Of a stretch of 64,000 bases of DNA, positions 1 to 10,329 are shown piece after piece. The notes under the pieces were generated by a model. It was given only the letters and a program-made list of their open reading frames with translations, searched no databases and was not told the origin of the DNA. The DNA comes from Rhynchopus euleeides (taxonomy: Eukaryota; Euglenozoa; Diplonemea; Diplonemida; Diplonemidae), in the NCBI GenBank assembly GCA_963210315.1, contig OY723251.1, positions 1,860,001-1,924,000 of the forward strand, in the 5' to 3' direction. A program made the position numbers and the translations under genes. Position 1 is the stretch's first letter. The number at the start of each line of letters is the position of its first letter.

Positions 1-3000
1 AACCCCGAAAACCAAGACGTATACTGCGACCTCGACAACTGGATCAAGCGCAGCGAGCTGTGCGGGCCGTGTGCCTACACATTCGAGTTTACATCAGGCG
101 TGCCTGCTGAGTACATCGGGCTGCAGCACTGCGTCGGTGCGCTGGAGAAGACGCCCTACATCGAGGAGTCGAACATGGACATCGCCAGCCCGTACAACGG
201 CAGGGAGATGCGTGTGGTGACGCACGCGGGTCGTGGGTGCAGCACATCCGACTACGGGGATGCAGACCTGTCAGACACCATCGCGTTCTACAACTACATG
301 GACTCGTTTGGGTGTGGCGGTGGGGTTGCCGGTGGTGCACGTGTGCAGCGCGAGTTGGGCAACAAGCTGTCTGTCTTCATGTTCACATTCCACAACGCAC
401 TGTACGACAACCTCCCGTGGCGTCTTTACTCGTCATCGAAAGGCATCGAGGACGTTGTGATGATGCAGGCTAAGTCCGAGGCACAGGACCTGCCGATCCT
501 GAAGCTTCTGAAGGCGGCAACAGGCGAGGTGCGTGGGAAGTTTGTGTACCACTGTGGTGCAGACAAGCCGCGTGCGAACCTGGAGGCGGCGGACTTGTCG
601 GATTTTACTGGTGGCAACTGCCCCTGGTGGTTCCTGGATGTAACACTCTGCCGCACCAACCCCGACCCTGCGAAGCGGCTGTGTGCCGGGTGCCCGCTGA
701 TGATGCACGACCCGGTGACGGAGGAGGAGCTGGGGTGCCTGTGGCAGCCTGAGCTGCTGCCGATGCGGCGCCACAACAGCATGGCGGACATGCTGGAGTT
801 CCCGCTGAAGGAGAAGGTGCTTTTCATCGACTTGGAGCTGTTGCCGAACAAGGACTACATGTGTGACTTCGACAAGTGGGACACAGATCTTGTGCGTGAC
901 CGCATCGTTGCGTTCCGCCCCCCAACAGACTCTTGGCGGTGCTCACGCCCCGACTATGCAGTCCTGATGCAGAGGGCAGGTGTGCGTGCGTGGGTTGTCC
1001 CTGACAAGCGCCGCATTCACGGTGTGGGGCGCAACATCAACCTGCCGATCGGATCCATGACCGACACATACTTCGCGCCTCCCGCAGTTGACTTCCTCCG
1101 CACCAAAGGCCTGCAGGTGGCGCAGCACACATACGAGGTGGAGCTCCTGTTCCGGCAGCCTGCACCTGTTGTGTGGAACGACACGCCTGCCCCGGTTCCT
1201 TTCGGTGCGGAGCTGACCGTGGACACCGACACGAAGCCGCTGATGGAGGAGCCTGTGGCGGTGGCAGGTGTGGTGCTCATCCCACTCGCCACACTCGCGA
1301 TCGTCCTGAAGCTGGCCCACGACAGGCAGACCGCCACATCCCTGCCTGCAGCACGCGGCATCCCGCTGGGGTTGTCGTCCACACTGCTGTCCGCCTCGCT
1401 GGCTGTGCTGCTCGCGATTGTGACCTTCATACTTGCGGACAGTGCAGGCAAGGACGCGGAGAGGGCACAGCGCAACAACAAGGAGGAGGCTGTCCAAGTC
1501 ATGGTGCTGCGTGAGGGCAGGATCACAAACGACCTCATCGGGCTGTACATCAGGACGGTGGCTGTGGTTCTGCACACGGGCATCATGACTGTCCTGGACC
1601 GTCTCCGACAGGATAGCGAGTTGGTTCTCGGGTTTGCACCGTTCGGCACCGAGCAGCGCACTTACAGATCATGGAAGGCGAGAACAGACAACATCACCAC
1701 AGGTCGACTCTTCAAAGATCGTCGTCGGTTCACCACAGGATCGATGCTGCAGGTGTTCCTCTTTGATGGGTGGTACTGGGATGAGTTTGGTGTCACAAAC
1801 GATCCTTACTCGCCCATGCTGAACGGGACGCAGCTCACACTGCGCGACACGAACCAGCCATACCTGCACCCTCTGTTCCAGAGCTTCACGCAGGTTGTGT
1901 TTGAGCCGTCTGTGTACGACCCCTTCAAGCGGCTGTGGTTGACAGACCTCCCCGCCTCCTTTCCGAATGTGGTGGAGATGGAGAAGAGTCCCCACTACCA
2001 TTCCAGCTTGTACGAATTGGATCACTACATAGGAGAGTTGCAAGTCATCCCGATATCATCCGAGGACCTGCAAGGGAAGCTGAACGCACCGTTTCTGACG
2101 AGCACCCGGAGAATCGGGAATGATGGCCTCTGCGTCGTGTCCTTCCCTGCAGACCAGATGTCGATTGTTCTGACTGAGGTGATTGCGAGTGAAAAAGTGA
2201 TCAGCCCTCTGGCCCAGAGCACCACTTTTGTGGTGCACACAGAGGACGGACTGATCTACGCAGCAGACACTGACCGCAATGCCATGTGGCGGACAGTGGA
2301 CCACTACGGCAATCTTCTGACCGGCATCGGCACACAGCGTGCCTTCCATCTGTTCACACTGTTTGACTCCCTGCAGTGGGAGTTCAACGCGTACGCACAC
2401 TTCGTGCTGGAGAAGTACGGGCGGCTTGACGCGAAGGCGGCAGACAGGCAGGTGATATCAGACACGTTCCGAGCGCGCGACTACTACCACGGGCACCGCA
2501 CGGAGTGGCTGTGGTTCCCTTTCGACGGTGCGGTGGGCGAGGCGGGGTGGCACGTGTGGGACGCGTGGATGGAGTGCGAGGGCGGCGGGTCGGGGTGCTT
2601 CCGGTTCGACGCAGGGCATGACGGGCGGGGACAGGCGCTGTACCTCGACGGGACTGGGGCGGTGCGCGTGTCGCCCTACCTGACGCAGCGTGTGCCGCGT
2701 GTGGCACGGCGGCGTGTGGGTGGTGTGGCGGGGTACCAGAGCACGCTGGACTACTACAACAACACCATGCCGTGGGGCGGGGTGGGCGACGTGATTGTGA
2801 CGCAGCGCAATGCCCGTCCCAGCGTGCAGGGCGAGCGGTGGGAGCCTGTGGTGCGCGAGAAGGTGTTCATGAAGAACGACTACAGCGTGTCTGTGTGGGT
2901 CAAGCGTTCCCAGGCGGACGGGAAGGGGATCATCTTCGCAGACTCGGTGACGCCGGACACGAACCTGCGTGTGTACGAGGACGGGTCTGTCATCATCTCC

Positions 3001-4728
3001 ATCGTGTCGTACGGGTGCCGCACGGCTGCGGTGCGCGACCTGCCTGTGGGCGAGTGGGTCTTCCTGACTGCAGCGGTGCGCTTCGCACGCCGGCGCTCCC
3101 TGGGCTACTGTGCGATGTACGTGGGCGGTGTGCGGCGCACAAAGAGTCCGATGGGCGAGCGTGTGCCGATGTCAGGCACGGTGCAGAACTACTCCATCGG
3201 GCACAAGTACACGGGGCACATCGACGACCTACGTGTGCACAACCAGACGCTGTCTGTGGACCAGGTGCAGGAGCTGATGCGGACAGGCGATGCACGCTGG
3301 ATCCCCGACCAGGTGCTCACCTTTGCACTGTACACGCAGACCCAGGACGACCCCTCGCGCTTGAAGGAGTCGTATTCCAATCGGCTCGTCATTGCCATCA
3401 TGCTCCCGCAGGAGGACATTGTGCGCGAGTCGAAGGCAAATGCAGCGAAAATGGATACAGTGCTGACTGCCCAGGACAAGGTGGCGCAGGACAACCTTGA
3501 CCGCAGGACCCAGGCGACGTGGCTGCTGGTGACCGGGATCCTGCTGGTCGGTGTGCTGGCCTTCGTTGTGTACAACGCGGTGCTGACCCAGCCCTTCGCG
3601 CAGTTTGCGCGTGACATCTCGTGCGTTTCGCAGATCGACCTGGGTGGCATATCACGGTACCCTGCGAACTCATCACTGCTGCAGGAGATCAACGTGATGC
3701 GCTCTGCCATGAACGTGCTTGTCGACAACATGAAGACATTCAAAAGCTTCATGCCACTTGCAATGCAGGAAGTCGTCGCTGTCAAAGAAGCCGACCCCCC
3801 GGTTGAAGTGTGCTCTGACAAAAGCTCATCGAGCTCTTCCGCTTCTGACAACTCAACGAACTCGCTAACGATCTCGTCGTCGGCGTTCGTCACCTTAGTG
3901 CCCTCTCGGCTGTTCCAATCCTCCCTTGTGCAGAAGAAGATGGGCTTCCTTCTCGTGAACCTGGTGGACTTCCACATACACGTCCAGGGTTCCAGGGAGC
4001 AGTGCACCCTGTTACGCCACCACGACTATATCGCAGAGGTCAGCAGGATGTCCGCAACCCACCGCGGCATCCCTGAGACATTCTCGGGCGACCGCATCGT
4101 GGTGACCTTCAACGGGACAAAAAGCAACACGTCATATCGTGAGTCCGCTGCAACAGCAGGGGTGCTGCTGTCCAAGGTGCTGAAGAGGTCCACGATGGAG
4201 ATATCCGCAGCTGCCGTGTCGGGCACCGTGTTAGCAGGGAACATCGGGACGGCCTCGATGATGCGCTACTCAACCATTGGGCGCCCCGTCACCTGGCTGT
4301 ACCACCTGGAGCGCTACGCCCGCCGCCACAACATCCCTGTGCTGACGGACAGAAGCATACTAGATCCTTGCGCCAGCACCTTTATATTCAACCACATTGC
4401 GGTGTTCGATGTCACGGAATCCCCCTATACCGCACCGGTGGTGCTGACGCAGGTTATCGGGCTGCAAGACTTGCCCATGAGCGAGTGGATGTACGAGCTC
4501 GAGGAATCCAAGCTGAATCCGTACACCACCTGGAATGAGGTTGCGATGCACGTCGCGCTGAAGCAGTGGGACTTCGCCGAGGAGGCTCTGAAGAGCATCC
4601 CGGATGGCAGGGCGGTGAGAGGCATCGTGGACAGTGTGTTGCGGCGCGCCATTCCTCAGGGGTGCATCTTCTGCAGCTGCGCAGAGGCGGACAATTCAGA
4701 ATGTGTGGGTGAAGGAGCAGCGCGGTGA
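1..4728 (+). CDS. Receptor-type protein with LamG-like and degenerate class III nucleotide cyclase domains (5' end outside window)
   Basis: The frame is open from base 1 to a TGA at 4726-4728, so about 1575 residues are seen and the N-terminus lies upstream. The first 400 residues are Cys-containing and probably extracellular; I do not recognise the fold. Two hydrophobic segments follow (about 419-437 and 456-479), then a 400-residue sensor-like region with N-glycosylation-type sites. Next come a concanavalin/LamG-like domain (about 880-1095), a third membrane segment (1174-1195), a short linker and Ser-rich stretch, and a class III cyclase-like domain (about 1311-1500). The cyclase call rests on SGDRIVV (about 1363) and GNIGTASMMRYSTIGRPV (about 1413-1430). 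In the first metal-binding motif the usual Asp seems replaced by Asn (LLVNLVDF, about 1317-1324), so catalysis is doubtful. Known biology: such receptors make cAMP or cGMP at the plasma membrane and are expanded in euglenozoans. Inference: a sensory pseudo-cyclase or heterodimer partner. Confidence 0.75.
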   Translation, partial: NPENQDVYCDLDNWIKRSELCGPCAYTFEFTSGVPAEYIGLQHCVGALEKTPYIEESNMDIASPYNGREMRVVTHAGRGCSTSDYGDADLSDTIAFYNYMDSFGCGGGVAGGARVQRELGNKLSVFMFTFHNALYDNLPWRLYSSSKGIEDVVMMQAKSEAQDLPILKLLKAATGEVRGKFVYHCGADKPRANLEAADLSDFTGGNCPWWFLDVTLCRTNPDPAKRLCAGCPLMMHDPVTEEELGCLWQPELLPMRRHNSMADMLEFPLKEKVLFIDLELLPNKDYMCDFDKWDTDLVRDRIVAFRPPTDSWRCSRPDYAVLMQRAGVRAWVVPDKRRIHGVGRNINLPIGSMTDTYFAPPAVDFLRTKGLQVAQHTYEVELLFRQPAPVVWNDTPAPVPFGAELTVDTDTKPLMEEPVAVAGVVLIPLATLAIVLKLAHDRQTATSLPAARGIPLGLSSTLLSASLAVLLAIVTFILADSAGKDAERAQRNNKEEAVQVMVLREGRITNDLIGLYIRTVAVVLHTGIMTVLDRLRQDSELVLGFAPFGTEQRTYRSWKARTDNITTGRLFKDRRRFTTGSMLQVFLFDGWYWDEFGVTNDPYSPMLNGTQLTLRDTNQPYLHPLFQSFTQVVFEPSVYDPFKRLWLTDLPASFPNVVEMEKSPHYHSSLYELDHYIGELQVIPISSEDLQGKLNAPFLTSTRRIGNDGLCVVSFPADQMSIVLTEVIASEKVISPLAQSTTFVVHTEDGLIYAADTDRNAMWRTVDHYGNLLTGIGTQRAFHLFTLFDSLQWEFNAYAHFVLEKYGRLDAKAADRQVISDTFRARDYYHGHRTEWLWFPFDGAVGEAGWHVWDAWMECEGGGSGCFRFDAGHDGRGQALYLDGTGAVRVSPYLTQRVPRVARRRVGGVAGYQSTLDYYNNTMPWGGVGDVIVTQRNARPSVQGERWEPVVREKVFMKNDYSVSVWVKRSQADGKGIIFADSVTPDTNLRVYEDGSVIISIVSYGCRTAAVRDLPVGEWVFLTAAVRFARRRSLGYCAMYVGGVRRTKSPMGERVPMSGTVQNYSIGHKYTGHIDDLRVHNQTLSVDQVQELMRTGDARWIPDQVLTFALYTQTQDDPSRLKESYSNRLVIAIMLPQEDIVRESKANAAKMDTVLTAQDKVAQDNLDRRTQATWLLVTGILLVGVLAFVVYNAVLTQPFAQFARDISCVSQIDLGGISRYPANSSLLQEINVMRSAMNVLVDNMKTFKSFMPLAMQEVVAVKEADPPVEVCSDKSSSSSSASDNSTNSLTISSSAFVTLVPSRLFQSSLVQKKMGFLLVNLVDFHIHVQGSREQCTLLRHHDYIAEVSRMSATHRGIPETFSGDRIVVTFNGTKSNTSYRESAATAGVLLSKVLKRSTMEISAAAVSGTVLAGNIGTASMMRYSTIGRPVTWLYHLERYARRHNIPVLTDRSILDPCASTFIFNHIAVFDVTESPYTAPVVLTQVIGLQDLPMSEWMYELEESKLNPYTTWNEVAMHVALKQWDFAEEALKSIPDGRAVRGIVDSVLRRAIPQGCIFCSCAEADNSECVGEGAAR

Positions 4729-5201
4729 TGTGGTGCCGCCCCCAGAAGGTCCCACCAATCAAATTGTGCGAGGTTGCGCACACAACGGAGGAAACTGTGT
4801 TGCCCGTGTCAAGAAAAAGGGGGGGCGTGGGTGGGAGTGAATGTGCAGGCAGTGTAGACCCTCGGGGTCGACGCTACTCTAAAGAGATTTGCATGTGTGT
4901 GTGTGTGTACAGTGGAGATCACATCAAGAGCAAGTGCTCGGTGTGTGTCTACACTAATATAAAAAGATCACGTGTGTGTGTGTGTGTCCCTAATCGACAA
5001 CACCAGTCCGGCTCTTCTTGCTTCCGTCAGATTCGCACCGCACAGCGCAGTTTCCACAGCACCAGGGCTCCCTCCCGGGCATCCCTTTGGGAAACAAAGG
5101 CAGCCAGCAACCCCCACAGCAGGCTGCGGTGGAGGCTGCTTTTGTTTTCCCGGATTTTGGCGCCCACTACACGAGTCACAACAGCCCATTCTCATTCTTT
5201 T
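4729..5201. other. Intergenic region with TG microsatellites and a hairpin
   Basis: No credible gene. Two short (TG)n tracts lie at about 4893-4909 and 4972-4987. An imperfect inverted repeat (about 5089-5151) pairs GGGAAACAAAGGCAGCC with its complement around a CAG/CTG-rich centre. Confidence 0.6.
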
Positions 5202-5412
5202 CGCTAGTTACGAGCGAAGCGTAGCGGAGTCGCGAAGTAGCGAAGTAAATCGTACAACTGAATCTTTAGGATTATCACCTTCATGCCACTTCACACGGCC
5301 TCGACACAGCCTTGAGACAGCAAAAGTGCGCTCGACAAAAAGTAGCCCGGAACTGTTCTCCCACAGTTTGCTGGACAGGCGGGTGTCTACATTAAAGCGA
5401 AAGGAGTATGAT
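5202..5412 (+). repeat. Relic A-B terminal-repeat unit of the tyrosine-recombinase retroelement family
   Basis: This stretch matches, with divergence, the joined A2-B2 terminal repeats at 62576-62784: it opens with CTAGTTACGAGCG, contains GCCTTGAGACAGCA and GTGCGCTCGACAAAA, and closes with AAAGCGAAAGGAGTATGATT. No coding part of the element is nearby, so it is a solo end unit. It is one of the more diverged copies, suggesting an older event than 36670-36888. Confidence 0.8.
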
Positions 5413-6492
5413 TCTCGGCAGTATCACCCTGCCGTATCCGTCGCCTGAACAATCACATTTCCGGCAGCAACACCATCCCGCAGCCTGGATTATTGATCTG
5501 TTCTGTTCCGTTGCTTCTCTTTCTCAGACACTTCCGTACGCATCCCTGAAAGTATGCCCCTCGTCTTGCTGCTGGGGCATGAGGGGGTTCCGATCACTTT
5601 CACCCCTTTTTTTTGATTCACGCCCCTCACAATGTGACACGCCAAGCCATCTCCGGTGCATACTGCCCTTGCCAGGGTGGTGCATGCACCGGTAGAGAGG
5701 GGGGGTGGGGACCCTCTCGGGTGTTGACACTGTCAAATCACACTCTTGTTTGTTGGCCCGCTTTTGTTTTCTCTGAGTTACTCCCAGGTGAAGGCCCCTT
5801 GCCGAGCTTTGCCGACAGCGAAGAGCCTCTAACTGCGAGGTACCTCTCGGGGGGAGGATGCAATGCGGTGCCAGTTCGCGAAACCGGAGAAGCCTTTTAA
5901 GGCCGCGGACAGTGTGCGGATCACGCGAGGTTCGATCTGCAGCTCTCGAGCAATCATCGGTCATCTGGGGTAAAAACGCCTGACCTTTAGACAGCCCAGC
6001 ACTGCTACCTCGCCGATCGGCGTTTGTCAGATGCCTGCCTCGATTGTCGCATGCACATGTGATAATCACGGTCAAAATGTGGAAATAATGCGAATCACTT
6101 GTGCCTGCGTGTCCAATCTGACACCTCGCTGTCTCTGCATGAGGCGCAGGGCGCCCAGGCCCCCTATCCAGGAGCGCCCGGAAACACACGCAGGCCCGGT
6201 ATGGCCACGCCAAGCCATCTGGTCCTGGAACCCAATACCCTGCAGCCACGGCAACTCCCGCACCCCCCCTCCCCCCCTCCTCCCGGAAACGGTTGCGGTG
6301 GGGTGTTCGACTTTACGCCACTTTTCTCCACATCACCACCACCCACGCATGGCAGGTGGGAACACAAATAAGACCCCCCCCCCCCCCCATCCCACCCACC
6401 CACCCCTTGTTGCGAGGCAGGAGCACTGCAGAGGAGCGTCAGTGATAGCGTTTTTTGCCGCGCCTAGTGTATACACCTCCGCTGCTGCCAAG
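5413..6492. other. Intergenic region upstream of the UBE2S-like gene
   Basis: I see no supportable gene. The stretch has several C or T homopolymers (for example 6373-6388) and a repeated CACGCCAAGCCATCT at about 5638 and 6207. The last 30 bases before the start codon carry a candidate splice acceptor, listed separately. Confidence 0.5.
6450..6467 (+). promoter_or_regulatory. Candidate trans-splice acceptor of the UBE2S-like gene
   Basis: A T-run followed by pyrimidine-rich sequence ends in CCTAG at 6467, 25 bases before the ATG at 6493. If mRNAs receive a spliced leader this would be the acceptor. It could also be a cis 3' splice site of a leader intron, or chance. Confidence 0.35.
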
Positions 6493-7410
6493 ATGGACGT
6501 CCCCCCTGCTGTTGCGAAGGCGATCATGAAGGACATCCTCGACCTGCAGAGGTCACCCATCGACGGTGTCGAGGTGGTTCCCAGCGACGACGTCAGCCAG
6601 CTGGAGGCCAGGATTGCGGGCCCCGTCGACACCCCGTTCGAAGGTGGCGTGTTCCAGGTGAAGCTTCTGATGGACAGCGGCTATCCGACAGTGCCACCGC
6701 GGGGGTTCTTCGGCACGAAGATCTTCCATCCGAACGTGTCGGAGCCCAAGGGTGAGATTTGCGTGAACACGCTTAAGAAGGATTGGGTGAGCACGCTCGG
6801 CCTCAGGCACGTCCTTATGGTGATCCGGTGCCTGCTGATCGAACCGAACCCGGAGTCGGCGCTGAATGAGGAGGCAGGGATGATGCTGCTGTCCAACTAC
6901 GCTGAGTACTCCAGAAGGTGTGATGGGCGACGGGTTTGTGAAGGGGGTTTCTGGTGGGCCTTCCCCGGGCAGTCAAAAAAACACCTCCCCCCACCCCCCC
7001 CTCCCCCCGCGTGTGGGGTTTTAATACCGTGGAGCAATCACTTCTGCATTCGGCCTTTTATGTGCCACCACACTCTCTCCTTGCAGGGCGACGCTGCTCA
7101 CTCAGATCCACGCAAAGCCTGTCGAGAACAAGGAGAACCCGGCAGCTCCTACAACTCCGACCGATCCGTCTGTCGCGTGCGGGTCGCCCTTCTCGACCCC
7201 GACGTCGGTAAAGAAAACAGCAACGCCTTTGGTATGTGATAGCTTGGAGGTGGCCTGTGCAATGCAATGCGGGGTGTGTGGGAGGGGGTGAGCGGGTCAC
7301 ATCGCCATATGCACAATCCCACCCATCACACCACCTTTCTCTCCCTCCCCCGACGACAGGCTCAGAAGGCCATTAACAAGGACAGGAAGAAGACGCTGAA
7401 AAGGCTGTGA
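6493..7410 (+). CDS. UBE2S: Ubiquitin-conjugating enzyme E2 S-like protein (three exons)
   Basis: Exons 6493-6917, 7087-7231 and 7360-7410 join through two GT-AG introns (6918-7086, 7232-7359) into a 206-residue protein; human UBE2S has 222. The UBC fold covers about residues 5-150: PxxPPRGFF and the HPN motif (KIFHPNV) precede the catalytic Cys90 in GEICVNTLKKDW, followed by the helix with LIEPNPESALNEEAG. The exon 1/2 join restores the YSRRATLLTQIHA stretch typical of this family. The tail is basic and ends KKTLKRL, resembling the LRRL end by which UBE2S docks on APC/C. Known role: extension of K11-linked ubiquitin chains on mitotic APC/C substrates. Intron 1 carries a long C tract and both 3' splice sites are pyrimidine-rich. 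The family assignment is strong; the chain type and APC/C link are inferred from the tail. Confidence 0.93.
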
Positions 7411-8037
7411 TACATCTCCCTGCCTCAATTCACACACCACCACCCCCACACCCGCCTGGCAACCACCCTGGCAATTATTGTTGATAACCTTTAGATTTTT
7501 TACCCCCCCCCCCTCAGGGCTGTAAATAAGGTTTGGGGGTCAGGAGTCGGGAGTCGGTTATTTACAGTCACCTAAGGTACCTGGGGTGGGGGGGTGGGGG
7601 GCGGGCGGTCTCAAACCCTACTCAATCCTGCGCGCATCCTGTAGTACTGTGGCTGCTTGGTGAGGCTAGCGCAGCAGATTCGACTTTGCTTCTCCGGGCT
7701 CTTAGCACAATGACACGTACTCCACGAACAACAATGCTCTAGGGCAAACAAACCGCGCACGGCCGGGGTTGAGCTGCTTGGCTCCGTGCTGGCGGCAAAC
7801 AAGGGGCTGTAGGTAAGTCTACCATTCACAGGGGGCAGCCCACGAACAAAAGGGGAGAGGGGAAAGGGGTCGCAGCGGCACTCAGAGAGGCAGTGATAGA
7901 CTCCTCGGGCGCCATAACGCTGACAAAAGGGGGTCAGGGGAAGGAATAACAGCAAACCCGCAAAAAGGGGGAGGCGGTCGAACCCAGGAGCCGACCTCTC
8001 CAACCATATTTACACAACATGATGGGTAACACACAAT
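7411..8037. other. Intergenic; contains a dispersed repeat fragment
   Basis: No gene seen. At about 7627-7690 lies a copy of a roughly 65-bp dispersed repeat (CAGTACTACAGGATGCGCGC on the complementary strand) also found at about 36325-36390 and inside the twin elements at 51711-53399. Confidence 0.5.
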
Positions 8038-10284
8038 CTAACTTTCCTCGTCGTCATCGTCGTCGTCCTCCTCGTCCTCCTCATCCTCCTCATCCTCCTC
8101 GAGCTCCTCCAGTTCCTCCAGCTCGTCCTCCTCCTCTTCCTCGTCCTCCTCAGGTTCCTCCGCGAAGATGTCGATCTCAGACTGACGAAGTCGCTTGGCG
8201 ATGTCGTGGAGCGGCTCACTCTCATCTTCGGCCTTGCGCTTCCTCCCACCACCAGGTGCCCGCCGCTGTCTTTCAGCAAAGAATATGCGCATACCCCGGT
8301 GGATGAAATCCCGAGTGGCTTCCACATTATCGGGGTCGGGGCCGCAGCGCTTCACAAGCAGCTCGTCGCTCAGCTTCTCCACCCCTACTGTGCTGCGCTG
8401 GGCGGGTGTGCGGTTCCGGAGGATCCCGAAGTCCCCCTCGCATGCCGAGCTCGTCGGCGACGCCATGCAGAGTGCCCCGCGAATGGTACGGAGTGTGGGG
8501 AGGTAGTCGGGGCGGGAGCACAGCTCTTCCTGGCGTAGCTTCCAGAAGCTGGCAAAGGAGAGCTCTGCATCATCCCGAATCCGGCCCTCCTTGATGTACA
8601 GCCAGTGCTCCATAGCAGTCGATGTTGCCTCGGTGTTGTTCATGATGTAGTAGAGGCTTTCGAACTGCTCGTTTGCACTGCTGTCTGTGACACCGGTCGC
8701 GTATGCCACACCTGCCACGAGCGCTGCTGCATAGGAATGATCACAGAGGATGCTCTTTGGGTGCAGCCCTTTGACCAGCTCGCCATGGCATCCAGGCCGC
8801 CAGTTCTTCTTCATCTCCCCGAATGCGCGGAGTTGGAGTTGAGCCTCAAGCAGGTAGGGGATCACATTGGCACCCCGTTCTGCGCGGTACTGAGCGACAA
8901 GCTGGGGGCGCTTTGCAAGTTCAAAAAACTTGCTGAAATACTCAAGCGCCCGCTTGAACTTTGCGCCCTGCAGCCTTGTCGCGAGCGCCCGACGGGCCCT
9001 GGTGCGGGCTCCCTTCTGTGAAGCAGTCTTGTTTTTGGAAGATGCAGCACGGCTGTGAAGTTGGTCGTTTCGCAGATGAGTCACCCAGTGTTCGCGCATT
9101 TTTCCCGCCTTCCGCAACGAAGTACACCACTTTGCTTGCCAGCGGATCCGCCACGACCCGCATGGCTTGTACGCGCGCCCCCCTTTCTTCATGACAGCCC
9201 TTTTCAAGGTACGCCGCATCAGCCCCGATTGGCGAAAGATGGTCTGCACAGCACGCACCGTATCACTGACGTACTTGAAATCAGGGTCAGTTTTCAACGG
9301 CTTTTCCACACAGTTCTGGATGCGATGGCCGGCATCCTTGATGTAGAGGGATGGTGCACCGACTGCCTCCTCGATGCGACCATGCAGCCCCGTCTTCTGC
9401 CCCGAGATCGCACTTCCATCGTCTGCGATGATGCCGCACAGATGCTGGATTTGAAGACCGTATTCATGAAGAAGAGATACTAACATGTCGAAGAGGGTTT
9501 TTCCACTCGCAGAGAGGTCCGCGTCATCACCGTCGGCCTGGTCCGCGTTCGCTGCTGCAGCTTCGATACTCACAAGCCCAAGACAGCGCTCTACAACACG
9601 GCAGTCGTCCGACACCCATCGCAGGCGGAACGTGTATGATTCTTCACCACCAACCTCGCTGCCATCGAGGAGCAAAAACAGCGGCATGCCCTCCTGAACT
9701 GTTCGTGACACAGACGCGATGGACTCCGCAACGACCATGTTCTTCCACACCTCTAACATCGCCGTGATGTGGGGGCGGTTGAGGTATTGGTTATTGGGAG
9801 GGAGTGGAACACCTTGAAGCCGCTCTGCTGCAAGCCCCGCAATGATCGACGCATGCGGCCGCCCCCCCCGGATGTCCACGTACAACCGGGAGTGCCAGGC
9901 GAAGAGGCCGTGACGGAGCTCGTCGTTCGTCACTTCCTCCTCTTGCAGCTCGGGCACCACAATCGGCGCTCTGTCACGGCCAGGCGGAGATGAAGCTGCA
10001 ACGGTTTGCAGCACAGACACAAGCGCAAGCGCTGCTGTGACACACATGCGCGCGGCAGGCCGGCGGTTCAGCAAAGCCTCACACGTCAGGTGGAAGTCAC
10101 TCGTCTGGTGAGCCACCCGCGACTTTCTCTCATCACCAGGAGTGCGGTATGGGACTCTCCCGTCGATGTAGAGCGTCTTGTTCTTCTGCTTCGGCTTCGC
10201 GATCAGCTTGCTGTCGACAGCAGTAACGCACACTCGGCAGTAGGCGTGGCCTTTCTTCTCGTAGAACGTCGGAGAGGGTGCCAC
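8038..10284 (-). CDS. hAT-superfamily-like transposase
   Basis: A 748-codon frame on the minus strand; the 10284 end is a GTG, and the frame stays open upstream into an 18-G tract, so the true start is uncertain. Near the N-terminus a BED-like zinc finger is visible: C16-x2-C19, H59-x5-H65. The middle holds an RNase H-like core region (GIIADDGSAISGQKTGLHGR resembles the DUF4371/hAT stretch usually reading GYDGA.xMSG), and residues about 595-655 match the C-terminal hAT dimerisation segment (LPTLRTIRGALCMASPTSSACEGDFG). The protein ends in a run of Glu/Asp about 45 residues long. The frame is intact, so it may be active or domesticated. I found no convincing terminal inverted repeats in the flanks, which leaves the element's ends open. 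Confidence 0.75.
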   Translation of the reverse strand: MAPSPTFYEKKGHAYCRVCVTAVDSKLIAKPKQKNKTLYIDGRVPYRTPGDERKSRVAHQTSDFHLTCEALLNRRPAARMCVTAALALVSVLQTVAASSPPGRDRAPIVVPELQEEEVTNDELRHGLFAWHSRLYVDIRGGRPHASIIAGLAAERLQGVPLPPNNQYLNRPHITAMLEVWKNMVVAESIASVSRTVQEGMPLFLLLDGSEVGGEESYTFRLRWVSDDCRVVERCLGLVSIEAAAANADQADGDDADLSASGKTLFDMLVSLLHEYGLQIQHLCGIIADDGSAISGQKTGLHGRIEEAVGAPSLYIKDAGHRIQNCVEKPLKTDPDFKYVSDTVRAVQTIFRQSGLMRRTLKRAVMKKGGRAYKPCGSWRIRWQAKWCTSLRKAGKMREHWVTHLRNDQLHSRAASSKNKTASQKGARTRARRALATRLQGAKFKRALEYFSKFFELAKRPQLVAQYRAERGANVIPYLLEAQLQLRAFGEMKKNWRPGCHGELVKGLHPKSILCDHSYAAALVAGVAYATGVTDSSANEQFESLYYIMNNTEATSTAMEHWLYIKEGRIRDDAELSFASFWKLRQEELCSRPDYLPTLRTIRGALCMASPTSSACEGDFGILRNRTPAQRSTVGVEKLSDELLVKRCGPDPDNVEATRDFIHRGMRIFFAERQRRAPGGGRKRKAEDESEPLHDIAKRLRQSEIDIFAEEPEEDEEEEEDELEELEELEEDEEDEEDEEDDDDDDEES

Positions 10285-10329
10285 CAGGACCGGGGCCTTC
10301 GGCCGAGCCCACGACAGAACAACCGGGGG

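Noticed and set aside
5900-5945. GAGGTTCGATCTGC as part of a tRNA gene
   Set aside because: No acceptor stem or D-arm partner could be placed around the B-box-like sequence.
6031-6492. N-terminal extension of the UBE2S frame to 6031
   Set aside because: The upstream codons are low-complexity Pro/His from C-runs; the UBC fold begins at the ATG at 6493, as in the family.
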